Part shown: piece by piece, positions 17,594 through 25,790 of the stretch
Position numbering within the stretch: position 1 is the stretch's first letter
Layout: every line of letters begins with the position of its first letter
Assembly (NCBI GenBank): GCA_002471255.1
Contig: DKPP01000003.1
Coordinates: 1-57,180, forward strand
Source: Akkermansiaceae bacterium UBA7331
Lineage (GTDB): Bacteria; Verrucomicrobiota; Verrucomicrobiia; Verrucomicrobiales; Akkermansiaceae
Direction of reading: 5' to 3'
DNA: 57,180 bases
The notes under the pieces: model-generated
Seen by the model: the letters and a program-made list of their open reading frames with translations, nothing else
Databases searched by the model: none
Told to the model about the DNA's origin: nothing
Made by a program: the position numbers and the translations under genes

Positions 17594-18583
17594 TTACTTA
17601 GCAATCAATTCAGAAACAGCATCACGCTCTTCCTTCAATTCATTTACAGTGATGTCGATCTTCTCTTGAGAGAAAGCGTCGATTGGTAAACCTTGTACGA
17701 TTTCCCATGAACCATCAGCCTTGGTACGAATTGGGAAGGAGCTGATCAAACCGGGCTCAACACCATAAGAACCGTCAGAGCAAACTGCTACGGAGTACCA
17801 GTCACCTTCAGGAGTAGGAGTTACCAAGCTACGTACGGTATCAACAGCAGCGGAAGCAGCGGAAGCAGCGGAGGAAGCACCACGTGCTTGAATGATAGCA
17901 GCACCACGTTGTTGCACGATGGAAATGAAATCATTGGCCAACCATTCTTTGTCGGAAATAACTTCGGTCACTGGCTTACCACCGATTTTAGCATTGGTAA
18001 AATCAGGATATTGAGTGGCGGAGTGGTTACCCCAGATGGTCATGTTGGTTACTTCAGTAACGTGTACACCTGCTTTTTCAGCCAATTGGCTCTTAGCACG
18101 GTTTTCGTCAAGACGAGTCATGGCGAAGAAACGATCGGAAGGAATACCGCATGCGTTGTTCATAGCGATCAAAGCATTGGTGTTGCATGGATTACCAACA
18201 ACAAATACACGAACGTTCTTAGCAGCTACGCGAGCGATTGACTGACCTTGTCCGATAAATACTTTACCATTGATGTCTAAAAGATCTTTACGTTCCATAC
18301 CTGCCTTACGAGGAACGGAACCTACGAGCATACACCATTCAGCGCCGGCAAAAGCAACATCAGGATCACAAGTTGGAACGATTTCGTTTAACAAAGGAAA
18401 TGCGCAGTCACGCAATTCCATAACAACGCCTTCCAATGCTTTCATTGCAGGCTCAATTTCCAACAAACGAAGATTTACAGGCTGATCTGGACCTAACATC
18501 GTACCGGAAGCGATACGGAACAATAAGGAATAAGCAATCTGACCGGCGGCGCCAGTAACAGTTACAGTGATAGGAGCTTTCAT
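17594..18583 (-). CDS. mdh: Malate dehydrogenase
   Basis: A 329-residue NAD-dependent enzyme that interconverts malate and oxaloacetate in the cytoplasm. It belongs to the long cytosolic-type branch. The nucleotide loop is TGAAGQIAYSLL (residues 10-21), and Glu42 at the end of the second strand favours NAD. The substrate arginines are seen in VPRKAGMERKDLL (Arg92, Arg98) and the catalytic pair in LDENRAK (Asp159) and IWGNHSATQYPD (His187). The start chosen gives the canonical MKAPITVTVTGAAG; an in-frame ATG nine codons upstream is rejected. A short Ala/Ser repeat near residue 240 comes from a GCAGCGGAA-like run in the DNA. Confidence 0.95.
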   Translation of the reverse strand: MKAPITVTVTGAAGQIAYSLLFRIASGTMLGPDQPVNLRLLEIEPAMKALEGVVMELRDCAFPLLNEIVPTCDPDVAFAGAEWCMLVGSVPRKAGMERKDLLDINGKVFIGQGQSIARVAAKNVRVFVVGNPCNTNALIAMNNACGIPSDRFFAMTRLDENRAKSQLAEKAGVHVTEVTNMTIWGNHSATQYPDFTNAKIGGKPVTEVISDKEWLANDFISIVQQRGAAIIQARGASSAASAASAAVDTVRSLVTPTPEGDWYSVAVCSDGSYGVEPGLISSFPIRTKADGSWEIVQGLPIDAFSQEKIDITVNELKEERDAVSELIAK

Positions 18584-18705
18584 ATTTTTATAATTTGATA
18601 TGTAAAACATACACGCCTGAGCGTGTTGCTAAACTAACACAGAGGTACAGAGTATGAAAGTAAATCTTTTGTTCACTTTCATGTCATTGTGATAATTATA
18701 TAAAA

Positions 18706-18740
18706 AATATAAGCCGATGGGAGACATCTCTCATCGGCTT
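18706..18740 (-). terminator. Terminator of outer-membrane protein gene 1
   Basis: The stem AAGCCGATGAGAGATG / CTCCCATCGGCTT on the minus strand is followed by ATATTTTTTA. It lies just upstream of mdh. Confidence 0.75.
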
Positions 18741-18768
18741 AAAATTTATGTAAAAATCAAAAAGATTC

Positions 18769-19659
18769 TTAGAATTCGTAGCTTACGCTAGCTCCGGCTA
18801 CTACGCCAAAGTTTTTGTAAGCTTTCCATTCTTTTGGCATACCACGATCGGCTTTAAGAGCACCGGAACCGGCCCAGTTAAAGGAAACAAAAGGATTAAG
18901 TTTCCAGTTACCGTTTTGGTTCATTTTGATTGGAGCTGTCAACTTGATAAACCAAGCTTGATCACCATTTGCATTCATTTGGCGATCACCAAAATATCCT
19001 GCTGTTGCGCTCATACCTGCGGTGACTTCGAGGTCAACGCGTGGGCAGATTGCTGTTTTATAACCAACGTATGGTTGGAACCACCATCCGGTCATGCCTT
19101 GGAAGCTGTAAGAAGTGGTCAAACCTGCAAAGAATTTTTCGCAGATGTCATATTTGAAATCAACAAAGAACTCTTGAGTAACGGAATGTGCTTTGCCTTC
19201 AAAAAGTTTAGCATACATACCGGAGAAACCACCATGAGTGATACCCCAACCGGCAGTTGTGGTCAACTTAGAGTTGGCGGAAACATTTTGCCAAGCTAAC
19301 TTAGCAGTAGCTTCATTTTGGATTTCAGGCACGCCATCAAAACCAAAGAACTTGTGACCGGAAGTAATAGCTGTGTAACCAATACCGCCTACAACGGAGT
19401 TCTTTTCATTTACTTTGTATCCAAAATCAATGGAAGAAGGGATAACGCTGTCACCTTCCAAGATGGAGTGAGAAGCAACGATACCACGATAGGTATAGTT
19501 AGTAGCATATCCGGTTTCGAGCTTCATGCTCAATGGACATTCAACTACTTGATTACATGGCTTAGGAGCCACAACGCATGCTGGTTTTGTTCCTGCTGTT
19601 GCAGCACCCGCGCAAGCGGCCATTGCTAAAGCAACACCTAATAAATGCTTAGATTGCAT
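18769..19659 (-). CDS. Outer-membrane beta-barrel protein (paralogue 1)
   Basis: A 296-residue exported protein with a signal peptide (about residues 1-22, ending ATAG). Short amphipathic strands with alternating residues follow (LETGYATNYTYRGIVASHSI, LEVTAGMSATAGYF), and the end GASVSYEF carries a terminal Phe, the usual barrel-assembly signal. It resembles the short putative porin families common in PVC and proteobacterial genomes, but I cannot name the family with certainty. The start was chosen so that the signal peptide (MQSKHLLG) matches that of paralogue 2 (MQTKYIIG); an upstream ATG at 19683 is possible but less likely. It probably acts as a channel or surface barrel. Confidence 0.78.
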   Translation of the reverse strand: MQSKHLLGVALAMAACAGAATAGTKPACVVAPKPCNQVVECPLSMKLETGYATNYTYRGIVASHSILEGDSVIPSSIDFGYKVNEKNSVVGGIGYTAITSGHKFFGFDGVPEIQNEATAKLAWQNVSANSKLTTTAGWGITHGGFSGMYAKLFEGKAHSVTQEFFVDFKYDICEKFFAGLTTSYSFQGMTGWWFQPYVGYKTAICPRVDLEVTAGMSATAGYFGDRQMNANGDQAWFIKLTAPIKMNQNGNWKLNPFVSFNWAGSGALKADRGMPKEWKAYKNFGVVAGASVSYEF

Positions 19660-20027
19660 AGTGATATATGTGTTAGGATTCATTTAACCAAGTTTATCAT
19701 GTTGGATAATACCCGGTTCTTAATTCGTATTATCATAGACCTACATTTAGTAAAGCAAATACGAACGACTAACCAAGTAAAGTGACGATTTGTTTACATT
19801 TTAAAACTTTACAATGATCTTAATTTCATAAAATTACGGAGCATCGTATTTTTTTAAGCAAAAAACGAAAAAAATATTCAGATGAGCTTTACCAACACTA
19901 AATTTCACCAAAATTTTCTACTTTTCGATCGCAAAAAAGGGCTTTTTGAGAGGAATTTTTAAAGCAAAAAAGAGCTGATTCATACGAACCAGCCCCTTTA
20001 AATAATAGTTTTCGATTTGAAAAACGA
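19660..20027. other. Intergenic region between the two barrel genes
   Basis: This 368-bp stretch is AT-rich and holds no gene that I can support. Its left part must carry the promoter of the gene starting at 19659; several TATAAT-like hexamers exist, but none is convincing. Its right part holds the terminator of the second barrel gene. Runs such as GCAAAAAACGAAAAAAATATT give it a low-complexity look. Confidence 0.5.
19963..19998 (-). terminator. Terminator of outer-membrane protein gene 2
   Basis: On the minus strand, GGGCTGGTTC and GAATCAGCTC pair with G-U steps around the loop GTAT, followed by TTTTTT. Confidence 0.75.
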
Positions 20028-20984
20028 TTAGAATGTATAGCTAATAGAAGCGCCTGCTACTACACCAAAATTCTTATAAATACGATCACTCTTATCTATA
20101 CGTTTGTTGTTGTCAGTAACAGCATTTCCAGCCCAGTTAAATGAAACAAATGGTGTTAACTTCCATGCATCATTTGTTTTGCAGAATTTAATAGGCATCT
20201 CAAACTTAATCCAGTAAGCTTGGGCTCCATTCTTTTGGAAACCACGTGGATCAACAACATCCCATGTTTGGAGTTGATCATTGATTAATTCGCTATAAGA
20301 ACTACGGCGATGATTTCCATTGAAATAACTTGCAGTTGCAGACATACCGGCTGTAACATTCAGATCGGCATAAGGACAAACAGCTGTACTATAACCAACA
20401 TAAGGCATAAACCACCATCCGGTTACACCCTCAAAGCTGTAGCTGGTGTAAACACCCGCATGCCATTTTTCGCATAAGTTATATCTGATATCCAAACCAA
20501 ACTCTTGAGTTAAGGAATGAGATTTACCATTCATTAACTTTGCCCACATGCCGGGAAAACCGCCATGAGTAATATTATAGGACAATGTGGTGCTCAAACC
20601 CTTCACCCAATCTTTACGCTGCCAACCAAGCATGAAGTTTGATTGATCCTTTGCGCCAGGTAGATCGCGATCACCGAAATAATGGTGTCCCGAAGTAATA
20701 GCAGTATAGCCAATATTACCTACGATTGAGTTGATATCACACAACTTATATTCAACATCAATATTTGATGGGATTACACTATCACCTTCAAAGATAGAAT
20801 GGGAGGCAACTAAGCCACGATAGGTGTAATTTGATTGATAGCCACTCTCCAATGAAACTTTCCATGGAGATTCTTTTGCTGGAGCACAAGTAGGGGTTGG
20901 CTGACATACAGGAGTTCCTGAGAAACCTGTTGATGCTAATGTAACAACCGCAAGTGCTGTTCCGATTATATATTTGGTTTGCAT
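20028..20984 (-). CDS. Outer-membrane beta-barrel protein (paralogue 2)
   Basis: A 318-residue paralogue of the gene downstream. Shared blocks are NYTYRGLVASHSIFEGDSVI, GNIGYTAITSGHHYFG, FEGVTGWWFMPYVGYSTAVC and FVSFNWAGNA, and the end GASISYTF. A signal peptide (about residues 1-22) precedes a short Cys/Pro-rich mature N-terminus (CQPTPTCAPAKE). It is longer than paralogue 1 mainly through an insertion near residues 220-245 (around HRRSSYSELINDQLQTW), probably an external loop. It is inferred to sit in the outer membrane. The two genes have separate terminators, so they are likely regulated separately. Confidence 0.78.
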   Translation of the reverse strand: MQTKYIIGTALAVVTLASTGFSGTPVCQPTPTCAPAKESPWKVSLESGYQSNYTYRGLVASHSIFEGDSVIPSNIDVEYKLCDINSIVGNIGYTAITSGHHYFGDRDLPGAKDQSNFMLGWQRKDWVKGLSTTLSYNITHGGFPGMWAKLMNGKSHSLTQEFGLDIRYNLCEKWHAGVYTSYSFEGVTGWWFMPYVGYSTAVCPYADLNVTAGMSATASYFNGNHRRSSYSELINDQLQTWDVVDPRGFQKNGAQAYWIKFEMPIKFCKTNDAWKLTPFVSFNWAGNAVTDNNKRIDKSDRIYKNFGVVAGASISYTF

Positions 20985-21105
20985 AGAATAAATGTACTAG
21001 GGGTTCTTAATCCCACGATTACTGATGCTACCTAGCACAAAATCGGGAATTACAGAGATATGACAACTCAATCTCGGCAAACATTGAAAAATAATGAAAA
21101 AAAAT

Positions 21106-21879
21106 CTATTTTTTTCGTAAACCCAAGAAATAAAGGGCTATTAAACAAAGTTTTTGCGCAGGTGTATTCCATGGACGTTCAAATCTTAACACCTCCACAT
21201 CCCCTTCTCCGCAGCTAGTTACCAAACGTTCTGAGGGATTGACCAAAACTTTATGATCGGCAATAAGTAACATCGGCATGTCTGCCATGCTGTCGGAATA
21301 GGCCGAAACCGGAATCTCATCATTTTGCCCTATCACCTTCATGTCATTCAAGCGGTCGACTTTCACGGAACCTTTATTATTACCAAAAGTCAAGTTCGGC
21401 ATAAGAGGGAAGCTCGAAAATTGAGCGACTTCCGTACATAGCACCTTAGTAAAACCAAAGGCGTTTGCTATTTCTTTTGCATAAACTGAGGGCGAAGCAG
21501 TCACCAACCAGGTTTCATCTCCACGGCTCAAATGTGCCTCAACCCGTTTTCTCATCTCTTCATAGGACCAATCTTGAACTACTTCTTGAGCAAACTCCTT
21601 TGCATAAGATTGGATGAGCGAATCTTTTAAACCCCACAAATAGACGAGATAAGCTCGTTTCATCGTGGTTTCACTTATTAATCTTAAGATGTATAAAGGA
21701 AGAAGAGCTATATAAAATAAAAACAGCAAACGTCTCCAACCTTGCTTGCGAAGCACAAAATTGGAAAACAAGCATTGGGTATCCCAAGGAAGAAGGGTTC
21801 CATCTAAATCAAATAAAGCTATCTGTTTTGTTCCTACTTCCATTTGCAGGAAAGGTAGCAAAATCTCATGAAAACTCAA
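21106..21879 (-). CDS. HAD-superfamily phosphatase (SerB-like, HAD-IB)
   Basis: A 257-residue haloacid-dehalogenase-fold enzyme. Motif I is LFDLDGTLLPW (nucleophile and acid/base Asp about residues 24 and 26), motif II is WLVTASPSVYAKE and the motif IV region is YSDSMADMPML. A hydrophobic segment in the cap region (about 50-68, LLFLFYIALLPLYILRL) may contact the membrane, as in relatives acting on lipid or phosphoserine-like substrates. The substrate is unknown. An internal ATG at 21843 would give a more compact N-terminus and is a real alternative start. The gene lies downstream of rpsD but is separated from it by a terminator. Confidence 0.8.
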   Translation of the reverse strand: MSFHEILLPFLQMEVGTKQIALFDLDGTLLPWDTQCLFSNFVLRKQGWRRLLFLFYIALLPLYILRLISETTMKRAYLVYLWGLKDSLIQSYAKEFAQEVVQDWSYEEMRKRVEAHLSRGDETWLVTASPSVYAKEIANAFGFTKVLCTEVAQFSSFPLMPNLTFGNNKGSVKVDRLNDMKVIGQNDEIPVSAYSDSMADMPMLLIADHKVLVNPSERLVTSCGEGDVEVLRFERPWNTPAQKLCLIALYFLGLRKK

Positions 21880-21930
21880 GACTACAAAATACGAATCTCT
21901 CGATTAATCGCAAAAATCGACAGTCTATAA

Positions 21931-21968
21931 AAAGCCCAAAGCCTCGACCGTAAAACAGTCGAGGCTTT
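21931..21968 (-). terminator. Terminator of the rpsM-rpsK-rpsD operon
   Basis: A perfect 11-bp stem, AAAGCCTCGAC / GTCGAGGCTTT, precedes GGGCTTTTTAT on the minus strand. It ends the ribosomal cluster directly after rpsD, where many bacteria continue into rpoA. Confidence 0.85.
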
Positions 21969-21994
21969 GAAGCAAATCCAGTTAAGGATTAAAA

Positions 21995-22606
21995 TTAACG
22001 GGAATAGAATTCCACGATAAGCTGTTCGTTCACGATAGGAGCGATTTCGTCCTTAGCAGGAACGCGAGCTACCTTACCGGAAAGCTTGTCACGATCAGCT
22101 TCCAACCAATCTGGAGTTACTGCAGCTTGAGTTAAGTCAAGATTGCGGGTAACGAGTTCTTGGGAAGACTTCTTAGAGCCAACTGCGATTACGTCGCCAG
22201 GGCGGCAAGCGTAAGAAGCAATGTTGGTCTTTTTGCCGTTCACAGTGATGTGACCGTGAGCAACGATCTGACGAGCTCCTGCACGAGTGTTGCTGAAACC
22301 TAAACGGTAAACAACGTTATCGAGACGGAGTTCCAAGATTTGCAACAAGATGTCACCGGTGATACCACGACGGCGAGCAGCTTCTGCATAATATTTACGG
22401 AATTGACCTTCAAGCACACCGTATTGGAAACGAAGCTTTTGCTTTTCAGCAAGCATCACACCATAATCGGATTTTTTCTTGTGACCTGCACGCAAGCCGT
22501 GTTGGCCAGGTGGGAATGGGCGCTTTTCAAGAGCCTTAGTGGAACCGAAAAGAGCTACACCGAAACGGCGGGACACTTTATCGCGTGGACCAGTATAACG
22601 AGCCAT
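21995..22606 (-). CDS. rpsD: 30S ribosomal protein S4
   Basis: A 203-residue primary 16S-rRNA-binding protein of the 30S body. The N-terminal MARYTGPRDKVSRRFGVALF block and the S4 domain (LELRLDNVVYRLGFSNTRAG then ARQIVAHGHITVNGKKTNI) are canonical. The N-terminal zinc cysteines of C-plus S4 proteins are absent. The end EQLIVEFYSR is typical. It is the last gene of a three-gene ribosomal operon and lies 32 bases after rpsK. S4 often represses its own operon, but no known leader structure can be recognised here. Confidence 0.97.
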   Translation of the reverse strand: MARYTGPRDKVSRRFGVALFGSTKALEKRPFPPGQHGLRAGHKKKSDYGVMLAEKQKLRFQYGVLEGQFRKYYAEAARRRGITGDILLQILELRLDNVVYRLGFSNTRAGARQIVAHGHITVNGKKTNIASYACRPGDVIAVGSKKSSQELVTRNLDLTQAAVTPDWLEADRDKLSGKVARVPAKDEIAPIVNEQLIVEFYSR

Positions 22607-22638
22607 GATATTTTAAATCTTAGTGTGTAAAAGTTCAA

Positions 22639-23172
22639 TTATACGCGGCGAGCCTTTGGAGGGCGGCAACCGTTGTGAGGAATTGGAGTTACATCCTTGA
22701 TGGAGGTAATCTCGATACCGATGGTTTGCACGGCACGTACAGCGGATTCACGGCCGGAACCCGGACCTTTAACGCGTACTTCAGCCTCACGCAAGCCGTG
22801 GCCCATGGCCTGGCGACATGCATCTTGGCAAACTACTTGACCTGCATAAGCGGTGCTCTTACGAGAACCCTTAAAGCCCATTTTACCTGCTGAAGACCAG
22901 CCGATAACATTACCGCGAGTATCAGTTACGCTTACAACGGTATTATTAAAGGTGGAGGAAACGTGTACGATACCGGCAGAAATATTCTTACTACCTTTAG
23001 CCTTAAGAATCTTAGGCTTGTCGTCGTCACCAGCAAGACCAAGTTCTGCAAAGATGTCTTTTCTGGCTTCGGGTTTCTTGGTTTCTTCTGGGGCAGGAGC
23101 GGAAGGAGTAACAGGAGCCTCTACAGCAACTGTTTCTTCAATAACTTCATTCGTGATTTCTTCGCTAGCCAT
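22639..23172 (-). CDS. rpsK: 30S ribosomal protein S11 with long N-terminal extension
   Basis: A 177-residue S11, about 50 residues longer than the usual 127-130. The conserved core starts near residue 58 (KGSKNISAGIVHVSSTFNNT) and runs to the canonical end THIxNCRPPKARRV-like NGCRPPKARRV. The extension (residues 1-57) is rich in Glu, Pro and Ala and ends in a Lys-rich link (DDDKPKILKAK). S11 sits on the 30S platform beside the mRNA exit, so an acidic tail there is noteworthy. The start follows the rpsM stop by 36 bases, and no internal ATG at the core start is available, which supports the long form. Confidence 0.93.
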   Translation of the reverse strand: MASEEITNEVIEETVAVEAPVTPSAPAPEETKKPEARKDIFAELGLAGDDDKPKILKAKGSKNISAGIVHVSSTFNNTVVSVTDTRGNVIGWSSAGKMGFKGSRKSTAYAGQVVCQDACRQAMGHGLREAEVRVKGPGSGRESAVRAVQTIGIEITSIKDVTPIPHNGCRPPKARRV

Positions 23173-23208
23173 AGGAAAGCTTTATTCTATATTACTTCAG
23201 GTTAAGGT

Positions 23209-23586
23209 TTATTTTTTCTTAGCCTGTGCACCAACAGTCTTCTTCTTACCCTTACGAGTACGAGAGTTTGTGCGTGTACGTTGGCCACGAACTGGGAGGC
23301 CACGGCGGTGACGGAGACCGCGATAACAACTGATTGCAGACAAACGCTTAAGGACTGCTTGCTTATCACGACGAAGATCACCTTCAATCAAGATACCATC
23401 AGAAGTGATGACTTGTACAATCTTGGTGAGTTGTTCGTCTGTAAGTTGACCAGTGCGAATATCTGGGTTAATACCTGCTTGTTCCAGGATTCTCTTAGAA
23501 GTCGAGCGACCGATTCCGTAAATGTACGGAAGTGAAGCTTCGATGCGCTTCTCGTTGGGTATTTCTGTACCGAAAAGGCGTGCCAT
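23209..23586 (-). CDS. rpsM: 30S ribosomal protein S13
   Basis: A 125-residue protein of the 30S head that contacts the 50S subunit and P-site tRNA. The N-terminal MARLFGTEIPNEKRIEASLP block, YIYGIGRSTSKRILEQAGI and the basic end GLPVRGQRTRTNSRTRKG are canonical. It is the first gene of rpsM-rpsK-rpsD. No Shine-Dalgarno site lies before the ATG (AATCCATT-ATG), which is notable for a ribosomal protein. Confidence 0.97.
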   Translation of the reverse strand: MARLFGTEIPNEKRIEASLPYIYGIGRSTSKRILEQAGINPDIRTGQLTDEQLTKIVQVITSDGILIEGDLRRDKQAVLKRLSAISCYRGLRHRRGLPVRGQRTRTNSRTRKGKKKTVGAQAKKK

Positions 23587-23616
23587 AATGGATTGGATTT
23601 GCTAGCTGTTAATTTC

Positions 23617-23679
23617 TCTACGTCGCGTAGATTATCTTGCTTGGGGCAAAATGAATAACACAATTTGAACTTTTGACAA
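23617..23679 (-). promoter_or_regulatory. rpsM leader: candidate promoter and palindrome
   Basis: On the minus strand, TTGTCA (23674-23679), a 16-base spacer and TATTCA (23652-23657) form a weak promoter candidate. Downstream, TCTACG-CGA-CGTAGA (23617-23631) is a perfect palindrome with 6-bp arms, about 30 bases before the rpsM start. It could be an operator or a small RNA hairpin for autoregulation. This is inference from symmetry alone. Confidence 0.35.
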
Positions 23680-23718
23680 GAGCAAATCGCTATTTTTTTG
23701 CATTTTTTCCATCATTCG

Positions 23719-24759
23719 TCATGATTCTCCCCTTTTTGGGGCATCTTTTTGATGAATTTGCCCCAAAGCCCATTGAGCATGCTCCGAAATCACATCATCG
23801 CCATTCAACAAAGAAGTCAGTGCTCTTATGTAAAGCGAATTACCCGAATTCCCGGCAACAATGCAGGCATTGCGAATTAAACCCTGCCACTTCACTCTTT
23901 TGATAGGAGAGTTCCTAAATAGGTCTCGAAATTCCTCTTCGGACAGGCTCAAAACTTTTTCAAGACTGATGTCACGTAATTGTTTAGGTAAACTAAAGTA
24001 ATTATCAAAAGGCACCTGCGTTTTACGCGTCCAGGGGCAGCCTTTTGAGCAGGTATCGCAACCATAGAGACGATCCCCTATCGCTTTACGCCATTCTTCA
24101 GGAATCACCCCTCTATGCTCAATCGTCCAATATGATAAGCATCTACGCGCATCCACAGATCCATCGGAAAGGATTGCATTTGTCGGACAAGATTGCACAC
24201 ATCGCTGACAAAATCCGCAACGATTACGCACCGGTATATCAACGGGCAATTCCAATGTCGTCAAAATAACGCCTAGAAAAAATCGTGATCCACCCACTTC
24301 TCTCACCACTAATCCGCTTTTACCACGCCAACCGATGCCCGCATCAACGGCAAAATCACGCTCCATCACAGGACCGGCATCGACATAAAAACGGTGTTCT
24401 CCTCCATAATTCGAAAGAATTTCACATAGATCATTCAATTTCGATTCCAATAGCGAATGATAATCCCCTCCATGAGCATAGAGAGCTATACTACCTTCAC
24501 CAGCATCTCGGCTTGATCTACTTCCATAAGGAAAGGACAAACAAATCACGGATTTACATCCGTCTAAAACTAGATCCGGATTACAACGGCGTTCAACATT
24601 TCGAGCCATCCACTCCATCCCTGCATTCATCCCTTGATCAAGCCATTTAATATAGTGCTCTGATGAGGATGCTTGTTTAGACGCAGCTATCCTACAATCT
24701 GAGAACCCCATATCGCGGGCAATCTCACAAACTGACGACTTGATTATTGAAGGATCCAT
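23719..24759 (-). CDS. queG: Epoxyqueuosine reductase
   Basis: A 346-residue iron-sulfur, cobalamin-dependent enzyme that reduces epoxyqueuosine to queuosine in the wobble position of GUN-anticodon tRNAs. The core FYVDAGPVMERDFAVDAGIG and WRGKSGLVV is typical. Two 4Fe-4S motifs follow: CGFCQRCVQSCPTNAI and YGCDTCSKGCPW. The C-terminal part is a HEAT-like region (LIRNACIVAGNSGNSLYIRA, then EHAQWALGQI). Length fits the family. No other queuosine gene is in the window. Confidence 0.95.
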   Translation of the reverse strand: MDPSIIKSSVCEIARDMGFSDCRIAASKQASSSEHYIKWLDQGMNAGMEWMARNVERRCNPDLVLDGCKSVICLSFPYGSRSSRDAGEGSIALYAHGGDYHSLLESKLNDLCEILSNYGGEHRFYVDAGPVMERDFAVDAGIGWRGKSGLVVREVGGSRFFLGVILTTLELPVDIPVRNRCGFCQRCVQSCPTNAILSDGSVDARRCLSYWTIEHRGVIPEEWRKAIGDRLYGCDTCSKGCPWTRKTQVPFDNYFSLPKQLRDISLEKVLSLSEEEFRDLFRNSPIKRVKWQGLIRNACIVAGNSGNSLYIRALTSLLNGDDVISEHAQWALGQIHQKDAPKRGES

Positions 24760-24860
24760 GCCTCACAAATCATGAAGCATTCTTATTGTCTCACCAAGGT
24801 TTTTTTATGATTTTTCTAAAATTGATTGCCTACGACTAACTATACGGTCATACTAAGGAT

Positions 24861-25784
24861 ATGGATATATGGATTCTAAGCGACGGAAAACAAGGCCATC
24901 TCAATCAATCCATCGGTCTGGCAAATGCAATCGTTCAAGAACGAACCGGTACGATCCACACCATTTCATTGGCCGACCAGAATATCTTTCAAAAACTGAG
25001 GACTGTTTATAAAGAGTCTAAACTATCCAAACCGGATTTGATTATTTCAGCAGGTCACTCAACTCATGTACCACTTATTATTGCAGGCTTATTGACAAAA
25101 GCTAAGACGGTATTATGCATGAAGCCAAGTTTACCCTATTCTTTATTTGATCTATGTATCGTCCCTAGACACGATCTTTTGTCCCAATCGCACCCAACAC
25201 CCAAACGAGTCTTTTCTACAGTCGGTGCCATTCACCCGATTTATCCTGACCCTGACAAACCAAAGACTATCACTCTTATCTTAATTGGTGGCCCTAGTAA
25301 GGAGTTTGGATGGAAGAATGATTTAATACTTGGACAATTAAAAACGATCAGAGAGCAAACCGAGGGTGAGATTGTCTTAACGACATCACGCCGTACGCCC
25401 GATGACTTCGCATCAAAAATCAAAGAAGAAGTCCCGGGAATCACAGTCGTACCGGTAGAGGAAACCCAATCGGGTTGGGTAACCGATCATCTTAGCATGG
25501 CAAAAGCCGTGTGGGTAAGTATGGATAGCGTTTCGATGGTTTATGAAGCATTGGGTTCAGGAGCCCCTGTCGGCATCCTTGAAACCCCCAAGAAATCAGA
25601 CAAATCATCCCGAGTTTTTCGAGGCTTACAAATGCTCATTGAAGAAGATCGCGTGACTCTTTTTGATCATTGGCAAAAGCAAAATTATTTCCTGACACCT
25701 CAACAAACACCGCTTCTTGAATCAAAGAGAGCTGCGGAGTTCGTCCTTAAAACTTTTTTCCCTAAAGACTCTTCTTCCCTTTAA
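24861..25784 (+). CDS. ELM1/GtrOC1-family putative glycosyltransferase
   Basis: A 307-residue protein of the family once named mitochondrial fission ELM1. The N-terminal DIWILSDGKQGHLNQSIGLA is the hallmark, and the central ISAGHSTHVPLIIAGLLTKA, IGGPSKEFGW and VSMDSVSMVYEALGSGAPVG are also characteristic. The fold is like GT-B nucleotide-sugar enzymes, and the bacterial members are thought to act in surface glycan assembly. It precedes a GT4 glycosyltransferase by six bases, so a joint role in envelope polysaccharide is likely. AAGGAT directly abuts the ATG. Confidence 0.85.
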   Translation: MDIWILSDGKQGHLNQSIGLANAIVQERTGTIHTISLADQNIFQKLRTVYKESKLSKPDLIISAGHSTHVPLIIAGLLTKAKTVLCMKPSLPYSLFDLCIVPRHDLLSQSHPTPKRVFSTVGAIHPIYPDPDKPKTITLILIGGPSKEFGWKNDLILGQLKTIREQTEGEIVLTTSRRTPDDFASKIKEEVPGITVVPVEETQSGWVTDHLSMAKAVWVSMDSVSMVYEALGSGAPVGILETPKKSDKSSRVFRGLQMLIEEDRVTLFDHWQKQNYFLTPQQTPLLESKRAAEFVLKTFFPKDSSSL

Positions 25785-25790
25785 TCTTCC

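Noticed and set aside
17840..17885. A short GCAGCGGAA-type tandem repeat
   Set aside because: It is inside mdh and encodes an Ala/Ser run in a normal-length enzyme; it is a local codon repeat and not a mobile or CRISPR repeat.
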